Source: Tanypteryx hageni (Eukaryota; Arthropoda; Insecta; Odonata; Petaluridae). Taken from it: a stretch of 64,000 nucleotides of DNA. Shown here one piece after another: positions 13,901-26,256 of the stretch. Within the stretch, counting starts at the first letter, position 1; the number at the start of each line of letters is the position of its first letter. Under the pieces are notes generated by a model. That model was given only the letters and a program-made list of their open reading frames with translations, did no database searches and was not told where the DNA came from. The stretch lies in assembly GCA_028673005.1 (NCBI GenBank), contig CM054116.1:72987315-73051314 (forward strand). Direction: 5' to 3'. Made by a program: the position numbers and the translations under genes.

Positions 13901-15327
13901 GAAATAAATTAATGCAATCATCATTTATTAAAGCAGCATTTAAACAGGTTTAGCTCTTTTTCTAATTAAAAACGCTCATACCTCTATTCAAGTTTCGAGT
14001 GACACTTGCTATTTTCTCCGCGAAACAGTACATTTAAAAAAGACGATCCCATCGAGCGCTGACGTATTTCGCGGAAGAAGAGGACGAAGAAGTGGAGGCG
14101 AAAAAAAGGGTGGTTCCCAGAAGAGCGATTAAGGGCGAGGAAGAGGCCGCAAACGTCATTTGGATGAGACTTCTCTGGGAATAGATGGCCGAAAGGAGAG
14201 CCGGGGAGTGGGAAGAAGTGAGACGGTGAGAGAGAGACACGGATCAAGCACGCAGGTAAAGGGGCGGGAGGAGGGAAAAACAAAAGGAGTGAGACGGGAT
14301 GAGGTGGGCGTCTAAAAAGACCTCAAGATAACAGACCAAGGACTCGTGCCACCTTCTCCTCCCCTTCCTTCCGACTCCCCATCCTCCTTCCCTTCGCCGT
14401 AACGCGCCGCTCCCTACCAACGATCAACCCTGAAGAACAACCAACCCTCCCGACCTGCGGAAACCTCATCCCCCAGGCGCTCCCCCGCCCAGCGGCAACC
14501 CACACCCTCCAGGCGCCCTCCTCCGCCCCCGGGGTCCCTGACTCTGGCGCCGGATCGATCGCTATTTGACGTCACGCTGTTAGGAAAGGAGGGACGAAGG
14601 AAGTGAAGTGCAGGGTGGGGCATAAGGGGGGGGGGGGGAGGGGAGAAGGTATTGGGAGATGAACGGGTGTCAGGAAAAGGGACCAATTAGCTCGGGGAGG
14701 ATGAGGGTTAAGGATATCAGAGGGTAGGCTTAGAAATATCGAAGTGGACCGATTTGGGGAGACAATCGCCAATTTTCTGTAAGAACCAGCCGCCGGGTCC
14801 TTTTCATCTTTATGTCGCAAATTCGCCGCCTTTGAGACCCCGCTCCCGCGTCCCGAATGATGCACGGGTCACCTTAGGTCGCATATAAAAAGGTCGGTGG
14901 CACTTGGCACGTGAACCGGGGCAGAGTGGCGAAGCGATGAAGGGGAATAGATTTGGAGGCAGACCAAGGGCCGTAAATTGAGGATGGTCATGGGAGAAGT
15001 CGGGAGGGAGAGGGAGAATGAGGAGTGCTGGGTATTTATAATGGCGAAGGCGGTAGGTACAAGCGGCAGTAAAAACTAGACAAAGCGGCCATAATAGTCA
15101 TAATGGGGATGTCCTATTTTTCTTAAAAAGTAACCAATAATAGACAGCGATGCATAAACAGAAATATTCAACAAAAGTTGATTCACTTCTGTTACAAGAT
15201 TTTGTTAAGTGGATGCAAGAAATTACGCTAAAAAATCTACAGCGCGGCCCATAAGCCCCAATTAGATAAGATGAAGCAAAAATGAAAAAAATCTAAGTAA
15301 AATTTTAAAAATAAGTTCAGAAATATT
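4986..15327. other. No gene recognised; scattered repeat debris
   Basis: No exon could be supported. CpG-rich patches occur at 6360-6760 and 14030-14960, the first with a TATATAA at about 6640. Repeat fragments include a Helitron-like or GTCTGTCTG-type block at 5000-5290, a hAT-like right end near 9070-9116 (GCGAGCCGCAGGTTTCCCAC), a CAGTGGCGTAGC-type terminus near 13165, a TA run at 12045-12062 and, in the second patch, a 13-base G run at 14626-14638. Confidence 0.45.
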
Positions 15328-15454
15328 TACTGGGGTGGTTGTATTTTGTTCTTCGAATAATCAGTTAATATTTCTAAACTATTTTTTTAATTTTACTTTG
15401 ATTTTTTTCTTTTTTCCTTCTTATAACATATTGGGATTTATGGACCACCCTGTA
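15328..15454. mobile_element. Possible short MITE with TA borders
   Basis: The left end CTGGGGTGGTTGTAT and the right end ATGGACCACCCTGTA are imperfect inverted repeats next to TA. GGACCACCCTGTATA is a common arthropod transposon terminus. It is 127 bp and non-coding; an unrelated chance match is possible. Confidence 0.35.
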
Positions 15455-15995
15455 TATCGAATTTCAATACAGGATCAATCCGCAAGCAATAATAAGTCAA
15501 AGAACGATGAGCGAGCAGGTAAAACTGAAAAGTCTAAGCAGGATAAATAACGCAGCGCGTTTATAATTTTCCAGTGGTTCGTGTTTTGGACCGAGGCATG
15601 TGAACTCAATGTCCAGCACGGAAGTTCAATCCTATTCACACGCAACGCCAAAAAGAGAAAACGGAGAGGCGGGCCAATATCTGATTCCCGGACTCGAGAA
15701 AGCTGCCAAGAGATTCATCGAAACCCTATAGGAAAATAACGCCGGTATTATGATAACTAACTTTTAATTTCTGCGAAACGAATGCGACGATCGAAGCGAA
15801 AGAATGATGCTTTCATTTTTCACGGATTACTCATAAGTCACGAGTTTCCGATAAATCGACCGCGAAATATTACAATGTGAAGGTCAATAATATAACTGAA
15901 AAAATAGTGAACTCTTGCAAAACACTTTTAAACTTTGAAACGCGTAATTCAGCAATCGATTTATGATATTCTAGATTTATACAGCAGTGATCTTC

Positions 15996-16002
15996 ATATA
16001 TA

Positions 16003-16058
<56 letters not shown>
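15996..16058. repeat. TA microsatellite, left flank
   Basis: About 30 TA units, broken once by a C near its start. It abuts the left side of the long inverted repeat at 16090. Confidence 0.9.
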
Positions 16059-16059
<1 letters not shown>

Positions 16060-16089
16060 CAGCTTACGGAATAGGAAAGGTAAAATGGA

Positions 16090-16411
16090 TATATGGAAGT
16101 CAACAAGGTGTTGGGATGAGGAAACCCAGTGAACACTCACCAATCAGACGACTTCAGGTTGGCGAGGCCCCGGGGATGTCGAAGCGACACACGTAAAAGA
16201 ACACTAAAACACAGAAACATCACAAACGTAGAAGCTTTCGGAACTACTCCTTCATCAGCAACAGAGAGAGAACATTTGTGATGTTTCTGTGTTTTAGTGT
16301 TCTTTTACGTGTGTCGCTTCGACATCCCCGGAGCCTCGCCAACCTGAAGTCGTCTGATTGGTGAGTGTTCACTGGGTTTCCTCATCCCAACACCTTGTTG
16401 ACTTCCATATA
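16090..16411. mobile_element. Fold-back element with 140-bp arms, hammerhead-like loop
   Basis: Arms 16090-16229 and 16272-16411 are reverse complements with only about two mismatches, around a 42-base loop. On the minus strand the loop reads CTGATGAAGGAG, then GTTCCGAAAGCTTC. This is the CUGAUGA...GAAA order of a hammerhead ribozyme core and of the tails of Penelope-like elements. The first stem II pair would be A/C, so an active ribozyme is doubtful. TA microsatellites lie on both sides. Best read as an inverted pair of truncated Penelope-like ends or a fold-back element. Confidence 0.65.
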
Positions 16412-16412
16412 T

Positions 16413-16486
<74 letters not shown>
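16410..16486. repeat. TA microsatellite, right flank
   Basis: About 35 TA units with a short interruption by C, directly after the right arm of the inverted repeat. Confidence 0.9.
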
Positions 16487-16488
<2 letters not shown>

Positions 16489-19400
16489 AGAGTTACATTG
16501 CGCGAGATGTATGACAAAATTATTTCGGGATAGAAATACACTCTATTAATAACAAACTTGAGGGATGCTGTGCTGTGGGTTCGAAACTTGTGAGCTCATT
16601 TTAAAATTCCTTGCATTGCCTCTCAAGAGACAATGAAAAATGGATAAAAAGGACAGCTTTTAAAAAGTACGACGATTAAACCTTTCTTTTTATAGTTTTA
16701 GTTATTTATAGAGAGAAAATATTTTTCGATTTGTGCTCTAAATAAATCCACACAAAACAATTTATGGCCAAAATTTACCTATAAATCTGGAAAACACGCC
16801 ATAACTTGATCACTGTAAACATTTTAATCATTGCCAGTTTCGTTAACGAAATAATAAATGGATCTTTTTTGATCCTCAAGGTATTATAGTTCAAAGAGTT
16901 TTTAATTTCCAAGAATATTTTAACGCCATTCAACTGATTACGATTTAAATCTATAAAATAAAGTAAAAAATGGATAGCTCATTTCCGTGTTTCTCTCGTC
17001 CTATATTCTGTATTATAAGTTCCTCACATATTTGAAATCTATATCTGCCGGTAAATTCTGAAAGTTTTATGTTAACGGAAAGAGTTTTAATGAAACTTTT
17101 GTATTTTCTTCGCAATTATACTCATCATAAAATTGGGTCAAGAATTTTGAACCTCCTAATAAATCCAGCAAGAAAAGGATAAACAAATATAAATGGAGAA
17201 CTCATCAACAGCAATCAATAAATATTAAGGTCTTAAAAACTGATTCAAGACATAATCTGTAATTTAAATAGAAGTAGAGGAATTCTTAAAACAAATATAA
17301 TATCTTCAAAATAAAGTTAATACCACCAAAGTTGTCACTCCCTTAAATCTACTCTATTAACTACACGTCGAGTTTATATGATGATGAAATTCGCTCGGAC
17401 TACAAAATAATGGTGTATTTTGAACAAAATTAGTTTTTTTTAATGAAATATCGGCTGCGCATCATAATTTTCATCACAAATTTCAAATCGTTATGACGTT
17501 TTTCCGAGTTTAACTTGAACGTTGTCATTTCATAACCGCAAAATGAATAACGATTACAAATGTCAAACCCATCAAAGCTGGTCCTTGGGCTATCTGATTA
17601 CCCATAATTTGTGTCTCACGTCAGAGCCACAACCTCGGAATGATTTTTGGGTAATGGAGGGTCGTTTCAGGTGACTCATTTTCTTACAAGTAAAAAGTGG
17701 TAAGCAACTGCCGCGGTATCTGTATCTCTAACGATTTCGAATTTATCCATTGAGTCAACGGATAAATTCGAACCAAATGTGACTGATATGCAAGAGTTTG
17801 ACTCGATCAAAATTTTAATAAATACTCGAATATCTTCATGTAGAATTTTACGACAGGAGAGCATAACATAATAATTCCGACATACCCACAATGCAATATA
17901 ATTTAATAAGCTATCTTATTTCTTTCCTTCTGTTGTTTGCGAATATTTTACATTATCTGTATTATGAAATAAAAGAAGACATAACTTCATTGCTAGCTTG
18001 ATGTAATTTATTTATTTTTATGTTTTCTCGACACAGTCAGGCGAACGATGAACAAATTGTCGTCATTCCTTAGTTTCTGGCTGGGAGGAAGTAGCGGAAC
18101 TATAATACCGCAAAGACTGAGACTGCGGGGGGAACGATAGATTAAGGGATCCATGCAGGTCCACCTATATATAATATAACATTAAACAACGAATTATGAA
18201 GGGGTCCAAAAAGTATTTTCGCGAAGGGAGGTGCCGAAAGTTTGTAGTTCCGCTACTGTAGGGGAGAAGGTATACAATTTAGTTGTTTTATCTTTATTAT
18301 TTTGCGTACATCTTTCACTCAGGCGGCGGGAAAACAAATTGAATAATAAATACTCTATATTTTTTGTAAAACACTGCTACATGCTTAATTTGAACATTTT
18401 TTCTATACGAGCACGGCTATTCAAACTGGCGTGCTCTCAAGCGTTAAAGAATTTGGTTTATAGAAATCTTTTCTCATTTTTAAAACCTAATAGGTCAGAG
18501 CTATTTCGTTGACATTAAAATTCTATCCGAGTTCCAGTACAAACGTATAATCAGAATTGTCGGCGCATTTTATTCATTAAATTTGAGAAATGAATTCCAC
18601 TCTTATGGTCCACGGAGAGTTCAAGTGTCTCATTAAAATTTTCAACCGTTGACTGTTTTTGGAAGCACAGGTGAACATTATTAAATAAAAAGACGAGTCG
18701 GGTGGGATTAAACGATCGATGGAGCTTAATAAGATTTTGGAGTAAAATAACGACCGCGGATCAGTAAATATTACTCGGCCGTTCAGGTAAACTAATTATA
18801 AACATTTTTTTAACATCTCAGGAGCGGGAATCCAAGAGTCAACCTAAAAACAACGAGACGATTTTTGCGCATAATTATCATTCATCGTGGAGAGAAACCG
18901 AACTAATTAAAGGTTATCGCACGGCTAAAGATAAAATTAGCGAAATAGGTTCGATTGTAAACTTTTTCACATCCACCGTAGCGCCCATGTTACGGGCAAA
19001 TTTTATATCCCAAGTAAAACCAATGTTATGGAAAATTTTCCAAAAAGCTTTAGATGTCTTGAATGTGATCATGGTATGAAAACCAAGCTCACAGGTTTGC
19101 AAATTAATCATGATTTAACTTCGAAGTGCATTAAATACCTCGCAAAAGTTAACCCATTCAGAGAACCCGGGATTGAAAGTCTTAACAGGGCGTGCCACAT
19201 GGATTCTATTTCGGGATCATCATCCATTTACTCCATAATGCGAGCAAGAGGAAACGGTTGATTTTTCTTTTTAGAAGCCTCAGGGTCGCTTTTGAGAGGT
19301 TGGATCAGTCAGGAGAGAAAGGGGGCGAGATCCCCGACGAGAAAAGATCACCAGACTAATCAGGGGAAGGATCGGAGCACGCAAAAAGAAGATAGAATGG

Positions 19401-19666
19401 TCGCTGGCATGATTTCAGAATAAGGGCGAGTCCTTTCCGGCAAGACTTAACGCCTCTCCAAAGGGTGAGTCATGCGATTCAGTTTGTCCACCTAGGCAAA
19501 CGAACCAAAATAATGAGGCCACATAGGTAAACACGAATGCTGGCCATATTCTTCGCCACGGCACAATCGATAACGATAATGGTCATTCTCATAAGAAAAC
19601 ATGTAACGAATGAAACTAATTACAAAATTAATGAAAACAGACAACGCCACCATTACTGTCCATGTC
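16487..19666. other. No gene recognised; one strong hairpin
   Basis: AT-rich sequence without supportable exons. At 17736-17748 and 17760-17772 a perfect 13-bp stem (TTCGAATTTATCC) closes an 11-base loop. Confidence 0.5.
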
Positions 19667-19674
19667 ATCTAGGG

Positions 19675-19965
19675 CAGTGGTTCTCAAGCTTTTGCATCTT
19701 GCGTCCCACCTACCATTCTCTCAAAAACTTTGAGTCCCACCAACCATTCTGTTGAAAAACCTTGGTCCCACAATGATAAAAACAAATCCCATCTTTTCCA
19801 AGAAGTGGATTTTTATGTCAACTGCATTCCAGAACCATATTAATCCTTATGGACATTTTTAAAAACCTAGAGTAATATTTTTTAGAAAAAGCTAGACATC
19901 AATTACCGTCAAAACTTCGCGTCCCACCTAGACGACATTCGCGTCCCACTGGTTGAGAAACACTG
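19675..19965. mobile_element. hAT-type MITE with perfect 8-bp target duplication
   Basis: 291 bp bounded by CAGTGGTTCTCAA and TTGAGAAACACTG, imperfect terminal inverted repeats of hAT type. It is flanked on both sides by ATCTAGGG (19667-19674 and 19966-19973). The inside is non-coding and repeats TCCCACC motifs near both ends. The exact duplication points to a fairly recent insertion. Confidence 0.9.
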
Positions 19966-20574
19966 ATCTAGGGCGTCATAGGCACAAAGATGTCAATTTT
20001 ATTTTAATGAATTCCATTTCGATCTTTCCCGAGAGTAAGGAATATACTATTATCAAAAGAGTCGTCGTACTTCATTTTATGCAAGATAAAACAGAAAAAT
20101 CACATACAAACCGTCAATCCCGATTTTTTAAATATGTTAGTAAATATTGTATTCAATTCGCATTGTTGAGAATTATTAGCCAAGAATAAATACGTCTTTA
20201 AAGATAACAAAAAGAGAAAGAGAGATCATCCAATTAAGTCGGATTATCAAAATTCCATGAAAGATCTAAGTATATTTTACGGCTTCTGTGTTGTGAAGTG
20301 AAGTGAAGTGAACATTTATGGAAAAATAGCCCAAAAACTAATTAATCTATATCAATAGGATGATATTCATAAAAGTTACAGACTGCTAATTAGAGAATGG
20401 ACGAGCTGTGCGAAGCCAAAGACTTGAACGGCAGGTGTAAAGGAGAATAAAAAATGAACAAATGTAAATAATCTTTATTAAATATTCATCCAATGCATCT
20501 ACCTCGCATTAAATGGCTAGATTTCAGAGACTAGAGCAATTCATCTGAAGAGCGGTCAGCTAGAAAGATCCTTT

Positions 20575-21120
20575 CTACACAGCTTCACATTAAAGATGTT
20601 AGTGGTAAAGTGGTGGAATACAAGCCTGAGATAATTTTGCACTACAACCGAACAAAGGGTGCTGTAGATGTCGGAGACAAAACAACAAGATAGTATTCAT
20701 GCGTGAGAGCAACCAGACGATGGTCAATGAGGTTTTTCATGGAAATGATAGATATAAAGCTGCCCTCAATGCGTACATTTTGTACCAGGAAAAGTTTTCC
20801 AATTGGCAAAAGGGTAAAAGAAGTCGGCGAAAGCTTTTCTTGTCTGAGCTTGCAGCGGGATTGTACCGCGAGAATATGAAAGAAAGGGCGAAGAATCCCA
20901 AAGATGTAATGCAGGCATTGGATATTTGTGATATCCCAGTAAAAGCAAAAGTGGATATTTGTGAAACACAGTGTAAGTTGTCTGTATCTCAGCGATGTGA
21001 CCTCTGCAAAAGAAACGAAGACAGTCAAACAAGATTTTTATTGTCTTTCACGTAAAAAACCTGTATGCAATACTCATCGGCAAGACTTCTTTTTAGTGAA
21101 ATGCATGAATTGCATACAAA
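20575..21120 (+). pseudogene. piggyBac transposase relic 1
   Basis: The translation runs HIKDVSGKVVEYKPEIILHY, then NRTKGAVDVGDK, the block around the last catalytic Asp in piggyBac transposases. After a stop/frameshift (about 20690) it continues ALNAYILYQEKFSNW and a C-terminal Cys motif (RCDLCKRNEDSQTR). A further frameshift near 21037 restores KKPVCNTHRQDF. The N-terminal half is missing. The right end is GGGTTAA at 21610-21615. Confidence 0.85.
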
Positions 21121-21611
21121 ATAATAAATTTGTTTAGTTTTAATGTTTGCCAAAATTGTGTTTTGAAAAGATGTGATTTTAGGGAAAAAAGATTGTGCTT
21201 ACTGTTTTCAGGTAAAAATCTGATATGTGACACTAATTGGAAAGCCAAAATTTTGGTTAATTGTTTATCTATAAACATTTTTCCAACAAAAATGCAAATT
21301 AATATATCAACCTTATATATTTAAACAATAAAATATTATTACCATGCATAACAATAATTATTAAATAAATAAGAGTTAAAAGAAACCAGTGCTATAAATT
21401 TTATTGATTAAAAATGTTTTGTCACAATATTCATGTAGTATGTGGCAAATTTAAATTTGACGTTAATATATACCTATTTTTAATATTTGATTATATTGAA
21501 ATGTGTAACAACTAACATAATTTTAGTGATTTATGTTAAAATATCAATGGGGTAGTCTTAACTACCCCGCTTGGGATTTGGAAGTCGTCAAAAGGCTTGG
21601 AACTGCGAGGG

Positions 21612-21615
21612 TTAA
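21612..21615. mobile_element. TTAA target site at right end of piggyBac relic 1
   Basis: The sequence AACTGCGAGGGTTAA reads outward as TTAACCCTCGCAGTT, the usual shape of a piggyBac terminus. The left terminus was not found, so the element is 5'-truncated. Confidence 0.65.
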
Positions 21616-24600
21616 ATGACGTCTAAGGAGAGTCAAATTAAAGAGTTTACGCGATGTACACTAATAACACGTAAATTAATCATAATGGGAGTGTGTGAGA
21701 GAGAGAGAGAGAGAGAAAGAGACCTGTTTATACTCCGCAGACACAAAAAAATCGCTGTATCAAAGAGCGCGTTCTGGTTTCGTTTTTTTATTCCCCGACT
21801 TTCTTTCGCCGATAGATATCAATCGGTCGAACGGCCGGAGACGCGCGAAAAAAACGGCCCTCGGACGAGAAAGGGCGTCGTCGTCGACTCAACAATGCGC
21901 GACGCACTACGTTCTCGAAAGGAGAAGGCAAAGAAGGGATCTTGGTGTGCGTGGGCAAAGGAGGAGGAGCGGGAGATACCGCGATGGAGCGGACCTGGAA
22001 CTTCTCTAGCGAGAGGGAGAGAGAATGAGGGATCGAGGCCGGAGGCGTGACGACTGTCACGGTCGGGTGCGGGGAACGCCGGAAGATGCCTTCCACGTAA
22101 TCGACGTCCCTCCTTTCCCATTCCCGCGGGAACGGCGATGCGCTCTGACTCACACGCAGAAACCTCTCCTTGTACCATTTTGTTGTCTACTCCGGGTCAT
22201 TCGGATTCCCACGTATTTTCGGGGCTGTCGCTGCTTCTATAACGCCGCATATTAAAAAAAATAATAAGCCCGCGGCGGCGGCGCTTTTCGGGAGACCATT
22301 GTTCGGGCGGAAAAACGGGAAAGGTGGCGTAATGAGAAGATCGAGCTCCGGGCTATTATGTTTTTGGGAATTATTAAGCGTCGGTCGGATGAACTGTTTT
22401 TCTCCGTGGAGGAATGCGGGTCGTTTTGTTAAACGATTCCATGATAAATTTCCGACTCGTAATTGTTCCTTGGGGCCGGTGATTTAAATAAAAGGAATTT
22501 GAGGACGCGAACGACGACTTCGGGCGCGAGAAGTAGCGGTTCCATAAGGGCATTAGGATGAGCGATGTAATTAAATATGACAAATCGTAGTTAATTTGAA
22601 ATCATAAAAATGACACTTCGACCGAGAGGTTGTTCAGGTTATACTTTAAAATCAAACGAAACGGGCTTATTTTTTACGAGTTGTGTCACCTGTCAGAGAT
22701 AAAACAACATACTGGATCCTGATGAACCACCTATTTACGCAAATGAATTATAGTTATATATGACGAAAACCCAGCTGGTGCGAGATTTAGCCATAAAGAT
22801 TGTCTAAAGCATTTCTAAGCATTTTCTCTAGGAAAATGTTATGGGAAAATATTTCTTTGCCGTATCAGCAAAGGAATATCTTTCAATACTGAAATATAGC
22901 CATAGCTAATCCTCTAAATCAACACAACAATATAGGAAAATGTTTAACTTTAATATTGTTGAATTAATGCCCATATAATACGCGGATATGGCTTTCTTGA
23001 TCAAGGTATAATTGATGGAAAGAATGGACCAATGAGTCCCTATGTCATTAGCATAGGTTGGAGTTCGGGGTTAATTTAAAATCAGGAGAAAAATTCTGCA
23101 ATTACGGGGGATCAAATCCGAGCCTTCCATTTGCCGGGCGGATGCTATGTCACTGATTTATCGTGATTGACTAATTCTCCCATGTTATAATTTGGAAACT
23201 TGCTTAGTTAGATTCCCTGTTATGGCAGCATTTTTCACCTGATTTCAAATTATTCACATACGGTATAATTAGCAAGTGAATCCTCGCAGTAATAAATACC
23301 ATAACCTTTTCCCAAAAATTTTAATTTCTTTTCCGAGTCTTTCACGCGAGTAATTAAGAAGGAAACTTTCAATTAATTACTCATCGAGCTGACTGATTTA
23401 AGAATCGACAATTACAGGATTATAGAGCTAGGACTTTCAGATATATCTTGAGTTGTTTAAGCGGAAATGCTGCGCAGAACAAGCAAAAACGATATCATGG
23501 AGAAAAAGAGAGAGTTGGATAAACCTATCTACAAATCACGGGTGTAGGAGATTTTTGGACGGGCAGAAAGGGAATCTCACGAGAACCCGACGTCACACAT
23601 CGCAGCGTTTTCACTTTTCACCCAGAAAAAAAGGCAATTTGACACTGAGAGAAAGAGATTATTTGATAAAACGATATTTTCAAGCTGCCTAGCTCTCCTG
23701 AGAAACCCCTGAGGCCACAGTGAAAAAACACAACAACGGTGTTTTTTTATACAGATACTGGAAAGTGTATGGGGATAAAAACAAATGCAATCGAATTAGA
23801 ACACGCCGATGTTTATTGCGTTTTCATGTACGCAATCGTACATTGAACTTCAACAGTTCCACTCTCGGAAATATATACATTATGATATTCAAGTTTTGAA
23901 GTATTTTAAACCCCCTGGTTCTTAGAAAAAATTATACTAAGTTCGAATTGTTAAGGGAATAAAACTAATATCTTGCACCAATAGAAATAAGCAGCAAAGT
24001 ATGGTGATGGAAAAGGGATATTAACTCAAGTGCGACACATTTATTTTTGATGCTACAATAGCCACGTTTAGGGGAATAAATTATTGGTTTATGCATGTAT
24101 ATCAACCTCGGTAAATAAAAACCAGTGAACGTTTGACGCCAAACAATTTCGAGTGATAGTACGACTTACGGCTAAGTATTTCCGTTTAACATTTATTAAA
24201 TATTAATAAATATACAGTGACCACAAGAACGGGATCTCATCGATCATCATTGCCAAAACAAATTAATAACGTTAATATTGCGACGCTTACAAATGTCGGC
24301 ACAGATGAATTAAAATATACAAAACACATTATTTATGAAAGAAATAAATAATTTGGCCGAAATTATACATTTCCATCAATTTTTATGGTGACGGCGCCCA
24401 TTTTGTGACTTAATACCATCGATTCTAACATTACTCTAATATAATATTTTTCTATATTTTAGGAGAAAATCAATGTTATTATAGGTTCGCAGATCGTTTG
24501 GTGAACACGCGTCAAAACCTGCAGAGCAAAATGCTCTAGATAGGCGCAAAAAAGGAATCATTGCTCGAAAATTCTACACGTTGGTCTCAGTGCAAATTGA

Positions 24601-26190
24601 GTCACGCAATCGCTTCCGCGAGGAGAGAGAAAAATGGCGGGATCCAATTAACGCCGGAGTGAAAGAAACAAGAGGGGGATGGCGGTAGATGTGCAGGAAA
24701 GACAACATCGGCGCGGGGCAATGTTTACGTCAGGTGGAAAGTGGACGCACGCAGTAAAAAAAAATGCTCCACGGATACGAAAGTTTACCTTTGTGCCATC
24801 AACCACCGTACTAAGTCAACTATGCATCATACTAATATTTAAATCGCGCATCGTCCTTTACCTCGATCCGATATTGAAAAGACGTGCCACGATATCCCGT
24901 GTTTACACATGCGCTAAGAGGAAATTATGAACATCTTTCGCCCTTGCCCTTGGGAGCGCATTCTTTTTGCGCTCGTGCTACTCGTGTTTCAATTATTTTT
25001 CGCTCCACGGCGCTCTCTCCCTCCGAGCCCCATTCCCTCTCCTCCTTTCAGTTAGGTCGCCGCATTCGGAGCAACGCAATGCGGGAAGCCGACACCACCC
25101 TCCCCCGTGCACCCCTTTTTATTATTTTTATGAATCGCCGCTTGGAGATAATTACTCTCCCCCTCTTCTACCATCCGCCGTCTAAGATCAAAGTAAACAT
25201 ACTGAAGCGGCAAACGATACGGCCTGATGTTCGTAATAGGTGTGGAAATTAAAAATGTCCGAGGAATATAGTTTTATTCCCGCGCCTGATTGCAGCGGAA
25301 GCACACACAAAGCCTGCAACGCGAGGGGAGGGGCTGAAAGCGCAGCTGTAATCAATCCAATAGGAACGATCCCCGGTTGACTATTTGCGCCAATGACGAA
25401 AAATTGCGTCCTCGATCATCGACTTGAACCATCAATCACGGTTGCTTTCGGCGATATGCAAATAGATTTAAAGGCGATAAAAAATAAATCCCATTTAAAG
25501 GAAAAATTCATTCCAGTATAAGGCAAAAATATGATGTCATTGAATTTAATAAACTTATATCGTACTTACAGAATTAAAATAGTTAACTAGACGATCCCGT
25601 TCGCGTTCATAGCTATACGAGCGCTTATGGCCATTCCTTCAATATGTTGTTTTGATAATGATTTAATGTGTAAATTAAATACCGGTAAAGAATGAGCCAG
25701 AATCTATAATGGCCCGGATTGAAGTAACTACACCTTTAAAAATGCTTTAACGCCTCATCAAAGATAAATAATGTTCACTAGAAAGAAAATATGGCGCGTA
25801 GTAACAACTATCTTGTGAGAAGCTAAAATGGTTTTCTTCTATCAAGTCTTTAAACATTAAGTTAACAGGAGTTTTAATTGAAAAACTCGAATAAACAAAA
25901 TACTCACTTGTCCTAGGTTTAAGGATGTATATGGCATATTAACAGATATAATCTGCGAATTTTAACTCCCTCGACATAAAGACACTGGTGACTAAAATTA
26001 TTTATTTATACAGGGGTGATAAAATTTAAAGCAACCAAAACATCTATCTTCCCGGGAATTTCCTAGTCTTTCTGCATATTTAATCTCCTGCAGGTCATTG
26101 AAAAGTCGCAATTTCCAGTAAAAATTATCGCAAAATATTTGCGATAAATGGGAAAAACAAAGAAATTTGGGGCGAAAAAACAAAACTCAC
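21616..26190. other. No exon recognised; CpG-rich patches and one SINE copy
   Basis: This lies downstream of CFAP410 exon 2 and should hold an intron or later exons, but no LRR-coding block was found. CpG-rich patches are at 21770-22560 and 24600-25260. A GA microsatellite lies at 21697-21722. A palindrome TTATCGCAAA/TTTGCGATAA is near 26125-26148. Confidence 0.4.
23085..23170 (-). repeat. Diverged tRNA-derived SINE head
   Basis: The reverse complement reads GCATCCGCCCGGCAAATGGA, then a B-box-like GGATTTGATCCCC. It matches the family seen at 4535-4650 and 43085-43245 but with many substitutions. Confidence 0.6.
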
Positions 26191-26256
26191 CTCAACGATA
26201 GCACTTCCACGCTCAACATCCTCCTAAGAAGAGTAATATCAGCCAGATCGCTGCCC
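26191..26256 (-). CDS. CFAP410: CFAP410 exon 2
   Basis: 66 nt between a CTTTTTAG acceptor and a GTGAGT donor. It encodes the first LRR strand (GSDLADITLLRRMLSVEV, then LSL and a split Ser). Confidence 0.82.

Noticed and set aside
16230..16271. Functional hammerhead ribozyme
   Set aside because: The core strings are in order, but the closing stem II pair is A/C and I could not find clear stems I and III.
15935..16541. Open frames of repeated Tyr-Ile around 16 kb on both strands
   Set aside because: They are translations of the TA microsatellites joined to the inverted-repeat arms.
21616..22178. Frames of 100-144 codons on both strands
   Set aside because: They are Arg/Glu-rich translations of a GA run and CpG-rich DNA, open in competing frames.
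25998..26183. Open frame just downstream of CFAP410 exon 2 as exon 3
   Set aside because: Its product does not match the expected LRR continuation, and the exon 2 donor with GTGAGT is strong.
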